Positions 1-6,852 of a DNA stretch of 6,887 nt are shown here, in pieces. Each line of letters opens with the position of its first letter. The stretch's first letter is position 1. The notes beneath the pieces were generated by a model. That model was given only the letters and a program-made list of their open reading frames with translations. It was not told the DNA's origin and did not search any database. The DNA is taken from positions 1 through 6,887 of the forward strand of contig CANIMS010000084.1 in assembly GCA_947468785.1 (NCBI GenBank), in the 5' to 3' direction. Made by a program: the position numbers and the translations under genes. This DNA comes from Betaproteobacteria bacterium (GTDB lineage Bacteria; Pseudomonadota; Gammaproteobacteria; Burkholderiales; Burkholderiaceae).

Positions 1-1389
<1,389 letters not shown>

Positions 1390-1394
1390 CTAAA

Positions 1395-2510
1395 TTAAAT
1401 ACGCATTGGCATCACAACATACTTAAAGTTCTCTGAGCCAGGCAGAGTAATTACAGCGCTGCTGTTTGCATCACCTAAGCTGATTTGAATCTTTTCATTT
1501 TTTAGATTAGATAAAACATCCAATAGATAACTTACATTAAACCCAATTTCCACTTCATCGCCAGCATACTCAACCTCAATCTCCTCTTGAGCTTCTTCCT
1601 GCTCAGCATTGGTTGATTGAACAGTAATGCGATTTGGGGACAAAGAGAACCGAACCCCTTTAAATTTATCAGTCGTTAGAATTGCCGCGCGTTGAAGCGC
1701 TGCTTGCAAAGAATCACGTCCAACCATTAAGGAATTTTTTTGCCCCTTTGGAATCACTCTTTGGAAATCTGGAAACTTGCCCTCAACCAATTTTGAGATG
1801 AGCTCTATATCTCCAAATGCAAATTTCACCTGATTAGCAGTCAAGCTAATTTCTAGTGGCTCGTCAGAATCCTCTAGTAAATGCTGACACTCTAAGATGG
1901 TTTTGCGAGGAATGATAATTTCTTGTCTTTGACCCGAACCGGATGGTGCCTCTGCCAGCTCCACACGAGAGTAAGCAAGTCGATGGCCATCGGTTGCAAC
2001 AGCCACAACCTCTTTACCTTCAACAACTAACAGCATACCGTTTAAGTAATAACGAATATCTTGCTGCGCCATTGAAAAATGAACTTGGCTTATAAGTTGA
2101 CGAAAACTCTTTTGTGACATTTTCCAGGCAGCAGTAACTTCACCAACACTTTGCATCACAGGAAACTCGGTTGCAGAAAGTGTTTGTAAAGAAAAGCGGC
2201 TTTTGCCACTTTGCACAACCATGCGATTGTCTTTGAGATTTAAAGAGACCGGCCCCTCTGGCAACGCGCGCAAAATATCCAACAACTTTCTAGCTGCAAC
2301 AGTTGTTGTTGCCTCCTCAGAGCCAACACCGAAATTAGCATTGGTTGTTATTTGGATTTCAATATCGGTTGAAACAAAAGAAATTTTTTCACCAGTCTTT
2401 TTAAACAAAAGATTGGCCAAAATAGGCAATGTATGTCGACGTTCAACAATTCCACTAACAACCTGAAGCGGTTTTAGTAAGTTATCGCGAGAAGTGTTAA
2501 CGAGTTGCAT
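1395..2510 (-). CDS. dnaN: DNA polymerase III beta subunit (sliding clamp)
   Basis: DnaN is the ring-shaped homodimeric clamp that tethers DNA polymerase III to DNA and serves as a docking hub for replication and repair proteins. The 371-residue product has the family's usual length (about 366-375) and typical ends: an N terminus MQLVNTSRDNLLKPLQVVSG followed by RRHTLPILANLL, and the C-terminal VVMPMRI, where E. coli has VVMPMRL. Three similar clamp folds are expected at about residues 1-125, 126-250 and 251-371. ATDGHRLAYSR near residues 172-182 is a strongly conserved clamp motif. The start is supported by AAGGA (2521-2525 on the complement) about 10 nt upstream. It lies between dnaA (264 bp upstream) and gyrB (11 bp downstream), the classic dnaA-dnaN-gyrB order. 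I see no convincing promoter of its own, so it may be read mainly from dnaA. Confidence 0.98.
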   Translation of the reverse strand: MQLVNTSRDNLLKPLQVVSGIVERRHTLPILANLLFKKTGEKISFVSTDIEIQITTNANFGVGSEEATTTVAARKLLDILRALPEGPVSLNLKDNRMVVQSGKSRFSLQTLSATEFPVMQSVGEVTAAWKMSQKSFRQLISQVHFSMAQQDIRYYLNGMLLVVEGKEVVAVATDGHRLAYSRVELAEAPSGSGQRQEIIIPRKTILECQHLLEDSDEPLEISLTANQVKFAFGDIELISKLVEGKFPDFQRVIPKGQKNSLMVGRDSLQAALQRAAILTTDKFKGVRFSLSPNRITVQSTNAEQEEAQEEIEVEYAGDEVEIGFNVSYLLDVLSNLKNEKIQISLGDANSSAVITLPGSENFKYVVMPMRI

Positions 2511-2520
2511 TGCTTTTAAA

Positions 2521-2525
2521 TCCTT
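2521..2525 (-). promoter_or_regulatory. Shine-Dalgarno sequence of dnaN
   Basis: AAGGA on the complement lies 10 nt before the dnaN ATG. It supports the start at 2510 and is the clearest ribosome-binding site of the leftward operon, since dnaA and gyrB lack a comparable one. Confidence 0.6.
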
Positions 2526-2553
2526 GTATATATCTTATTAGTAGTAATAGTAA
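2525..2553 (+). other. Candidate DNA unwinding element with DnaA-trio-like triplets
   Basis: Only 5 of these 29 bases are G or C. On the plus strand 2539-2553 reads TAG TAG TAA TAG TAA, five uninterrupted units of the 5'-[T/A]A[G/A]-3' pattern known as the DnaA-trio, which single-stranded DnaA contacts in the basal unwinding system described for Bacillus subtilis. A DnaA box lies on the 3' side of this strand (2567-2575), the polarity expected for a filament growing 3' to 5' into the trios. The alternating TATATA just left of the run would be the first DNA to melt. The 13-nt spacer between trio run and box is longer than I would expect. The function is inferred from pattern only. Confidence 0.5.
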
Positions 2554-2566
2554 GGCTTCTAATTTC

Positions 2567-2575
2567 AGTGGATAA
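2567..2575 (-). other. R1-like DnaA box (TTATCCACT)
   Basis: The minus strand reads TTATCCACT, one mismatch (last base) from the consensus TTATCCACA. It is the box nearest the A+T-rich triplet segment and has the same orientation relative to it as E. coli box R1 has to its unwinding element, so it is the best candidate for the anchor of DnaA loading. Confidence 0.55.
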
Positions 2576-2619
2576 GTCAAATACCCTATATAAAACAGCA
2601 CCTTAAAAACAAAAAAACC

Positions 2620-2628
2620 TGTGGAAAA
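2620..2628 (-). other. DnaA box variant (TTTTCCACA)
   Basis: The minus strand reads TTTTCCACA, one mismatch from TTATCCACA. It is in the same orientation as the box at 2567-2575. A weaker unit in the same orientation (TTATCCCCG, two mismatches) lies at 2653-2661. Together they form the left, minus-oriented half of the box set, facing the plus-oriented array at 2699-2768. Confidence 0.5.
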
Positions 2629-2666
2629 CTTCTGTATAAGCGCTGAATAAAACGGGGATAACTTTT

Positions 2667-2679
2667 ATTCAACACCCTA
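2667..2679 (+). promoter_or_regulatory. Weak candidate IHF site between the two box half-arrays
   Basis: ATTCAACACCCTA matches the remembered IHF consensus WATCAANNNNTTR at seven of nine specified positions. It lies between the minus-oriented and plus-oriented DnaA boxes, where E. coli oriC has its IHF bend. Such short degenerate matches arise easily by chance, so position is the main argument. Confidence 0.2.
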
Positions 2680-2698
2680 TTTTTGCATGAAGCGCGAG

Positions 2699-2768
2699 CT
2701 TTCCACAATTTATCCACACATAATCCCCAAACTTATCCATTAACCTATCCACAGCCTTATCCACAACC
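2699..2768 (+). repeat. Tandem array of six DnaA-box-like units at 11-12 bp pitch
   Basis: Six same-orientation units begin at 2699 (CTTTCCACA), 2710 (TTATCCACA), 2721 (TAATCCCCA), 2733 (TTATCCATT), 2745 (CTATCCACA) and 2757 (TTATCCACA). Successive starts are 11, 11, 12, 12 and 12 bp apart. Two units are perfect, one has a single mismatch and three have two mismatches, with TCC invariant in all. The spacing is close to one helical turn, so bound DnaA molecules would lie along nearly the same face. It ends just short of the dnaA stop codon. It most likely serves as a scaffold for cooperative DnaA assembly, with strong boxes nucleating and weak ones filled later. The repeat and phase are seen; the role is inferred. 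Confidence 0.7.
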
Positions 2769-2774
2769 CCAAAA

Positions 2775-4217
2775 TTAGGCCTTTAGTGTTTGCTCAATAA
2801 CGTGTATTTCATGGTTAAGGTGGCTGTCGTGGGAGCGCTCTTCACCAATCTTACGAACCGCGTGCAAAACGGTGGTGTGGTCTCTTCCACCAAATAGCTC
2901 ACCAATCTCAGGAAGGCTTTTTTGTGTCAATTCTTTGGCCATAAACATGGCAATTTGCCTGGGCCGAGCAATGTTGGCGGGCCGCTTTTTGGAATACATG
3001 TCGGCGACCTTAATGCTATAAAAATCAGCAACTGCCTTTTGAATATTTTCAACAGAGATTTGGCGGTTTTGTATTGAAAGCAGGTCTTTGAGGGCTGTTC
3101 TGGCGACCTCAATCGTAACCTCGCGGCCATGAAAGCGAACAAAGGCAAGGATCTTACGGAGCGCGCCTTCCAGCTCTCTTACGTTTGAACGTAAATGCTT
3201 GGCAACAAAAAACGCCACATCTTCACTCATCGGAATGCCTTCACTAATTGCCTTTTTCATCAAAATAGCAACCCGCATCTCAAGCTCTGGGGGCTCAATA
3301 GCCACCGTAAGGCCAGAGTCAAAGCGCGAAATAAGCCTGTCATCAATACCGGCCATCTCCTTCGGGTAGGTGTCGCTCGTAATAATGACCTGTGATTTGT
3401 TGCTGAGGAGGGCCTCAAAAGCATAGAAAAACTCTTCTTGAGTTCTCGACTTGCCGCTAAAAAACTGAATATCGTCAATCAATAACAAATCAAGTGAGTG
3501 GTAGTAACGCTTGAATCGATCAAACGCCTTTTGTTGGTAGGCACGAACCACATCAGAGACATATTGTTCCGCATGTATATAGCGAATTCTGGCGTTTGGC
3601 TTTTCCTTTAAAAGGTGGTTCCCAATTGCGTGGATTAAATGCGTTTTCCCCAGGCCTACTCCGCCATATAAAAACATTGGGTTGTAAGAGGTTCCTGGGT
3701 TGTGTGCAACTTGAATAGACGCCGCTCTAGCCAACTGATTTGCCTTGCCGGTTACAAAGGTCTCAAAAGTTAGGTTGGGATTTAGCTTGGAGTGGTCTTC
3801 AATTTCAAAGGACTGCTCCTCTACCAAAATCGCAGGCTCTATTTCATCATCAAGAAGCGGCTCTGATGGCGCGAGCGCTATAGGGGACGGTGGTTTGGAG
3901 GTGGCAGCCGCCTCCACAGCCAGTACAAAATTGATATTAATTGCTTGATCAAAATACTTTGAAGCAAGCTCTTGAAAGCGGTCAGCAAAAGTCTTTTTTA
4001 TCCAATCTAGCTTAAATCTGTTGGGAGCCCCCACAGTTAGTATGCGCTCACTATCGTCAAAAGATAGGAATACTAAGGGCTGTATCCATGTTTTAAATTG
4101 TTGGGGCGACAGCTCGCGAGATAGAGCGCCAATAGCGCTATCCCAAAAACCCAGGGGGGTAATTGAATTCAAGGAGGGTGGATTTTGTAGGTTGCTCATA
4201 TTTTTTGGAGGATCCAT
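2775..4217 (-). CDS. dnaA: Chromosomal replication initiator protein DnaA
   Basis: DnaA binds DnaA boxes, oligomerises as an ATP-bound AAA+ protein, opens the origin and helps load the DnaB helicase. The 480-residue product is complete. Domain I spans about residues 20-105 ([21 protein letters not shown] near its start). A variable acidic, proline-containing domain II linker follows to about 147. Domain III has Walker A GGVGLGKT (185-192), Walker B LLLIDD (244-249), sensor I near IITSD (278-282), the arginine-finger segment DDRLISRFD (292-300, R298) and the sensor II segment NVRELEGAL (345-353). Domain IV carries ARPRQIAM (417-424) and the DnaA signature [10 protein letters not shown] (444-453), which read the box. 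An in-frame stop lies seven codons upstream of the chosen ATG, but no Shine-Dalgarno is visible there or before the alternative ATG at codon 7 (4199), so the exact N terminus is uncertain. It heads the leftward dnaA-dnaN-gyrB cluster. DnaA boxes beginning 18 bp upstream suggest autoregulation. Confidence 0.98.
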   Translation of the reverse strand: MDPPKNMSNLQNPPSLNSITPLGFWDSAIGALSRELSPQQFKTWIQPLVFLSFDDSERILTVGAPNRFKLDWIKKTFADRFQELASKYFDQAININFVLAVEAAATSKPPSPIALAPSEPLLDDEIEPAILVEEQSFEIEDHSKLNPNLTFETFVTGKANQLARAASIQVAHNPGTSYNPMFLYGGVGLGKTHLIHAIGNHLLKEKPNARIRYIHAEQYVSDVVRAYQQKAFDRFKRYYHSLDLLLIDDIQFFSGKSRTQEEFFYAFEALLSNKSQVIITSDTYPKEMAGIDDRLISRFDSGLTVAIEPPELEMRVAILMKKAISEGIPMSEDVAFFVAKHLRSNVRELEGALRKILAFVRFHGREVTIEVARTALKDLLSIQNRQISVENIQKAVADFYSIKVADMYSKKRPANIARPRQIAMFMAKELTQKSLPEIGELFGGRDHTTVLHAVRKIGEERSHDSHLNHEIHVIEQTLKA

Positions 4218-4235
4218 TGTAGCCAGACCACAAAG

Positions 4236-4286
4236 TTATCCACAAGCTAGAAAAACGTGGAAAAGCTGTGGATAACTTGTGTATAA
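4236..4286. promoter_or_regulatory. DnaA-box cluster upstream of dnaA
   Basis: Three good boxes fall in 51 bp: perfect TTATCCACA on the plus strand at 4236-4244, perfect on the minus strand at 4267-4275, and TTATACACA on the minus strand at 4278-4286 (one mismatch, a variant I recall as E. coli box R2). A further two-mismatch site, TTTTCCACG, lies on the minus strand at 4256-4264. The cluster occupies what should be the dnaA 5' leader and promoter edge, so DnaA binding would be expected to control dnaA transcription. It may also be an accessory part of a bipartite origin, as described for Bacillus and Helicobacter. The boxes are seen; the role is inferred. Confidence 0.75.
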
Positions 4287-4293
4287 CGCCAAA

Positions 4294-4323
4294 AATATCT
4301 TTTAAATTAGGGGTTTAAGGCAA
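4294..4323 (-). promoter_or_regulatory. Candidate sigma-70 promoter of dnaA
   Basis: On the minus strand, TTGCCT (4318-4323) and GATATT (4294-4299) are each four of six to the -35 and -10 consensus, with an 18-bp spacer. Transcription would begin near 4287, at the edge of the DnaA box at 4278-4286, leaving a leader of about 70 nt containing the whole box cluster. The surrounding DNA is A+T-rich, so chance matches are likely. Confidence 0.3.
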
Positions 4324-4370
4324 AAACTCACAAAAATAGAGAAAAACACCTACATATTCATCGGGATAGA

Positions 4371-4399
4371 TTGACCTTTTGCTTCGCAACAAGGAAAAT
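4371..4399 (+). promoter_or_regulatory. Candidate sigma-70 promoter of the rpmH operon
   Basis: TTGACC (4371-4376; five of six to TTGACA) is followed after 17 bp by GAAAAT (4394-4399; four of six to TATAAT). A start near 4406 would leave a 5' leader of only about 17 nt before rpmH. It points away from the dnaA promoter, giving a divergent arrangement in a 205-bp gap. Confidence 0.4.
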
Positions 4400-4411
4400 A
4401 CTTGGTTTTCC
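4393..4411 (+). other. Short inverted repeat upstream of rpmH
   Basis: GGAAAA (4393-4398) and TTTTCC (4406-4411) can pair as a six-base stem around a seven-base loop, ending 11 nt before the rpmH start. It overlaps the candidate -10 box, so either it is a DNA-level operator-like palindrome or, if transcription starts further upstream, an RNA hairpin in the leader. It is too short to be decisive. Confidence 0.25.
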
Positions 4412-4422
4412 CGGGATCTATC

Positions 4423-4557
4423 ATGAAAAGAACTTACCAACCCTCAGTAACACGTCGTAAACGCACTCACGGCTTTCGTATCCGTATGAAAACGAAGAGC
4501 GGGCGCGCAGTTTTAAATGCACGCCGCGCAAAAGGCCGCAAACGCTTGGCCGTTTAA
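4423..4557 (+). CDS. rpmH: Large ribosomal subunit protein bL34
   Basis: bL34 is a small, very basic protein that packs against 23S rRNA in the 50S subunit. The 44-residue reading frame starts [18 protein letters not shown] and ends KGRKRLAV, the conserved bL34 pattern at the usual bacterial length of 44-46, with about a third of its residues arginine or lysine. The start ATG at 4423 is fixed by this N terminus. Only a modest GGGA lies 6 nt upstream as a possible ribosome-binding site. It is the first gene of the rightward operon, its stop lies 8 bp before rnpA, and the rpmH-rnpA pairing is near universal in bacteria. Confidence 0.98.
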
Positions 4558-4565
4558 TTTAACCA

Positions 4566-4883
4566 TTGAACAGCGCCAGGATTTCTGAATTATTAAAAAC
4601 ACGCCCCAAGACAAGTTTGTATTGGGGCGTGTATTTATCTGCGGCTGAAAGTAATACCGGGCCCGACTTAGGGGTCGCTGTTGCAAAACGGCTGGCTAAA
4701 CGTGCTGTTGATCGTAATCGCCTCAAGCGAATGATTCGCGAATTGTTTTTGGCGAACCAAGGTGCGAATCTAAAAAGCGATGTAGTGGTTAAGTTAAACA
4801 AGCCAATTGGGCGGGAAACACGCGGCAGGTTGAGAAAAAAAGAAAAAGACCTGCTTCGTCAACAAATGATGGGATTGATTTAA
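4566..4883 (+). CDS. rnpA: Ribonuclease P protein component, TTG start
   Basis: RnpA is the basic protein cofactor of RNase P; it binds the catalytic RNA and the 5' leader of precursor tRNAs. The 105-residue product contains the family signature: LGVAVAKRLAKRAVDRNR followed by LKRMIREL, residues 35-60, with the RNR motif at 50-52. This is followed by a strand (DVVVKL) and a basic C-terminal helix. It is slightly shorter than the E. coli protein (119). The start is TTG at 4566, only two codons after an in-frame TAA at 4560-4562. No ATG exists before the conserved core, so a non-ATG start is required. No Shine-Dalgarno is visible. With the rpmH stop 8 bp away, coupling to rpmH translation is likely. 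A TTG further in would remove part of the expected first helix, so 4566 is preferred. Confidence 0.95.
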   Translation: MNSARISELLKTRPKTSLYWGVYLSAAESNTGPDLGVAVAKRLAKRAVDRNRLKRMIRELFLANQGANLKSDVVVKLNKPIGRETRGRLRKKEKDLLRQQMMGLI

Positions 4884-4884
4884 G

Positions 4885-5118
4885 GTGCGCGTTTTAAATA
4901 ATGCTGCAATGAGCTTGATCAAGCTTTATCAAATGATGCTGAGCCCATACTTGGGGGCCAATTGTAAATATGAGCCCAGCTGTTCTCAGTATGCCTGCGA
5001 CTGCTTTAAGCACTATGGTTTTATCAAGAGCTTACGTCTTAGCTCATGGCGAATTTTGCGTTGTAACCCACTGTCACAGGGTGGTTATGATCCCGCGGTA
5101 AAAGAAACATCTCAATAA
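4885..5118 (+). CDS. yidD: Membrane protein insertion efficiency factor YidD, GTG start
   Basis: YidD is a small cytoplasmic, inner-membrane-associated protein reported to assist insertion of membrane proteins, and it is usually encoded between rnpA and yidC as here. The 77-residue product shows the family pattern: YQMMLSPYLGANCKYEPSCS (15-34), then a tyrosine-alanine and histidine-tyrosine-glycine helix, then the motif at 55-70 containing RILRCNP and GGYDP. Conserved cysteines fall at 27, 33 and 60; two more, C38 and C40, are extra. The start chosen is GTG at 4885, one base after the rnpA stop, with GGGA about 10 nt upstream. An alternative ATG at codon 9 (4909) lacks any ribosome-binding site and would trim the amphipathic N terminus. 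Typical family length is 70-90. The precise biochemical role of YidD is not settled. Confidence 0.95.
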   Translation: MRVLNNAAMSLIKLYQMMLSPYLGANCKYEPSCSQYACDCFKHYGFIKSLRLSSWRILRCNPLSQGGYDPAVKETSQ

Positions 5119-5133
5119 TTTAAGTGAACACAA

Positions 5134-6852
5134 ATGGATTTTAAAAAGACAATTCTTTGGGCCGTTTTTTCAATGTCTGGCCTTTTGCTCTACAACAACT
5201 GGCAGGTTCACGAAGGCAAGCCATCTATGTTTGGCGGGACACCCGTAAGCAGTCCTGCTGCGGTTGATAAGGCGGCTTCTGTTAATAAAGCAGACGTTCC
5301 AAAGCAGGTTTCTGGCGCGACCCCGGCAGCAGCAAGTCAGGCCCCGGCAGCCAATAGCGGCGCACTTGAGAGCGCTGAAAAGTTTGTGCTTCAGAATGAT
5401 GTTTTGGTTTTAGAAATCAGCGCAAGCGGTGCCAATGTTATCGATGCAAAATTATTAAAGTCCTTAACTGCTGAAAATAAGCCCGTTGAACTTTTTCAAT
5501 ACACACCAACTCATAAATATTTTGCTCGCTCAGGCTTAATCGCCCTGGGTAATGCTGACCTTCCAAACCACACCAGCACGTTCAAATTAGTTCAGTCTGG
5601 CAAGGATGGATCGGGCAGGCCCTTCATTACGATGGCCAGCGAGCGCGGTGGCGTTAAGCTCGAAAAAACTTTCATACTGAACCCAGGCAGCTATGTGGTT
5701 GATGTCGGACATCGTGTTACGCAAGCCACTGCGAATGCAACACCTTTAGTTCTTTACACAGAGATTGTGCGCGATGGTAGTCAAGAACAAAAAATCGGCC
5801 CATTTGACGGCGCGTTTTCTGCCACCACTTTTACTGGTCCAGCCGTTTATAGCGATAAAGAAAAATTTAACAAGCTGGAATTTACGGCGATTGATAAAAA
5901 TAAGATCACCATACCAACACAAATTCCTGCTGGCGACCCTGCGTGGATTGCAATGGTCCAACATTATTTCGCAAGCGCATGGATTCCGGGAGATAAGTTT
6001 GCGCGTGATATCTATGCAGGAAAAATTGATAACGGCTTATATCGCATCGGAATGCAAACACCGCTTGGCGATATTGCCCCAGGAGCGACAGTTGTAGAAA
6101 AGGCGCGTTTATTTGTTGGCCCACAGGAAGAAAGTGTTTTAGAGACAATCGCCCCAGGCTTTGAGTTGTTAAAAGATTATGGCTACCTCACCATTCTGGC
6201 CAAACCAATTTTCTGGTTGCTAGAAAAAATACATGGATATGTTGGTAACTGGGGCTGGTCGATCATTCTCCTTACGGTATTGATTAAGTTGGTTTTCTTC
6301 CCACTTTCTGCTGCAAGCTATAAGTCCATGGCCCGCATGAAAGAGGTTCAACCTCGGTTGATGGCAATGAGAGAGCAATACAAAGGCGAGCCACAAAAAC
6401 TGAATCAAGCGATGATGGAAATGTATCGCAAAGAAAAGATCAACCCACTCGGCGGCTGTTTGCCTGTGGTGATTCAGATCCCCGTTTTTATTGCTTTGTA
6501 TTGGGTGCTTTTGTCCTCTGTTGAGCTTCGTGGTGCGCCATGGATTTTGTGGGTACACGACCTATCCATACCGGATACCTCCATTAGCGATTTATTGGGT
6601 TTTACAAAATTCTTCCCCGTTGGAATTCTGCCGATCGTAATGGCAGTCTCGATGTATGTTCAAACCAAACTAAACCCAACACCACCAGATCCTATTCAGG
6701 CCAAGGTGATGTTGTATATGCCGATCGTTTTCTCGGTTATGTTCTTCTTTTTCCCTGCTGGGTTGGTGTTGTACTGGGTTGTTAACAATCTTTTATCGAT
6801 TGCTCAGCAATGGCAGATCAATCAGATGTTTGGAAAAAAACTCGCCAAGTAG
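5134..6852 (+). CDS. yidC: Membrane protein insertase YidC
   Basis: YidC inserts and folds inner-membrane proteins, alone or with SecYEG. The 572-residue product is full length for the Gram-negative form (about 540-570). It has a short cytoplasmic N terminus and first membrane helix (about 5-20), then a low-complexity Ala/Pro/Ser/Val linker (about 36-78), then the large periplasmic beta domain to about 340. The conserved core follows: second helix (about 373-392), the cytoplasmic helical hairpin starting KSMARMKEVQPRL (397-409), INPLGGCLPVVIQIPVF (436-452), and last helices including FPAGLVLYWVVNNLLSI (540-556). The residue aligning with the groove arginine of E. coli YidC (R366) is K385; the positive charge is kept, and lysine is my expectation for this lineage. 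The stop codon is TAG. It begins 15 bp after yidD, with only a weak AAGTG upstream. Confidence 0.98.
   Translation: MDFKKTILWAVFSMSGLLLYNNWQVHEGKPSMFGGTPVSSPAAVDKAASVNKADVPKQVSGATPAAASQAPAANSGALESAEKFVLQNDVLVLEISASGANVIDAKLLKSLTAENKPVELFQYTPTHKYFARSGLIALGNADLPNHTSTFKLVQSGKDGSGRPFITMASERGGVKLEKTFILNPGSYVVDVGHRVTQATANATPLVLYTEIVRDGSQEQKIGPFDGAFSATTFTGPAVYSDKEKFNKLEFTAIDKNKITIPTQIPAGDPAWIAMVQHYFASAWIPGDKFARDIYAGKIDNGLYRIGMQTPLGDIAPGATVVEKARLFVGPQEESVLETIAPGFELLKDYGYLTILAKPIFWLLEKIHGYVGNWGWSIILLTVLIKLVFFPLSAASYKSMARMKEVQPRLMAMREQYKGEPQKLNQAMMEMYRKEKINPLGGCLPVVIQIPVFIALYWVLLSSVELRGAPWILWVHDLSIPDTSISDLLGFTKFFPVGILPIVMAVSMYVQTKLNPTPPDPIQAKVMLYMPIVFSVMFFFFPAGLVLYWVVNNLLSIAQQWQINQMFGKKLAK

Larger units (their letters stand above)
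2511..2774. other. oriC: Probable chromosomal replication origin (oriC), dnaA-dnaN intergenic region
   Basis: This 264-bp gap carries no gene. Seen directly: two perfect DnaA boxes TTATCCACA (2710-2718, 2757-2765), one single-mismatch box CTATCCACA (2745-2753) and weaker units making a tandem array on the dnaA side; opposite-orientation single-mismatch boxes at 2567-2575 and 2620-2628; and an A+T-rich segment with TAG/TAA triplets near dnaN. Known: bacterial origins combine DnaA boxes with an adjacent DNA unwinding element and often lie beside dnaA. Inferred: this is the main initiation site, with unwinding at the dnaN end. The layout of A+T-rich segment, R1-like box reading (A)GTGGATAA, then TTATCCACA boxes in the opposite sense resembles E. 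coli oriC. The boxes in front of dnaA (4236-4286) could be a second origin module or purely regulatory. Confidence 0.85.

Noticed and set aside
2575..2580. TTGACT on the minus strand as the -35 of a dnaN promoter
   Set aside because: No acceptable -10 hexamer occurs 16-18 bp downstream; the nearest TACTAT is 22 bp away and falls in the triplet run. The hexamer also overlaps the R1-like DnaA box.
2641..2661. Additional plus- or minus-strand DnaA boxes such as TTATACAGA at 2631-2639 and TTATCCCCG at 2653-2661
   Set aside because: Both have two mismatches and, unlike the two-mismatch units at 2699-2768, are not held in place by regular spacing. I mention the second only as a weak member of the left half.
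4021..4275. Plus-strand open frame antisense to the start of dnaA, with Shine-Dalgarno-like AAGGAGGG at 4171
   Set aside because: The AG-rich tract is followed too closely by GTG, and that frame closes after 14 codons. The longer frame has no recognisable protein character and is opposite a well-conserved gene.
5746..6558. Open frames of 72-112 codons overlapping yidC, mostly antisense
   Set aside because: They are out-of-frame shadows of the continuous yidC frame, with no recognisable domains and no ribosome-binding sites.
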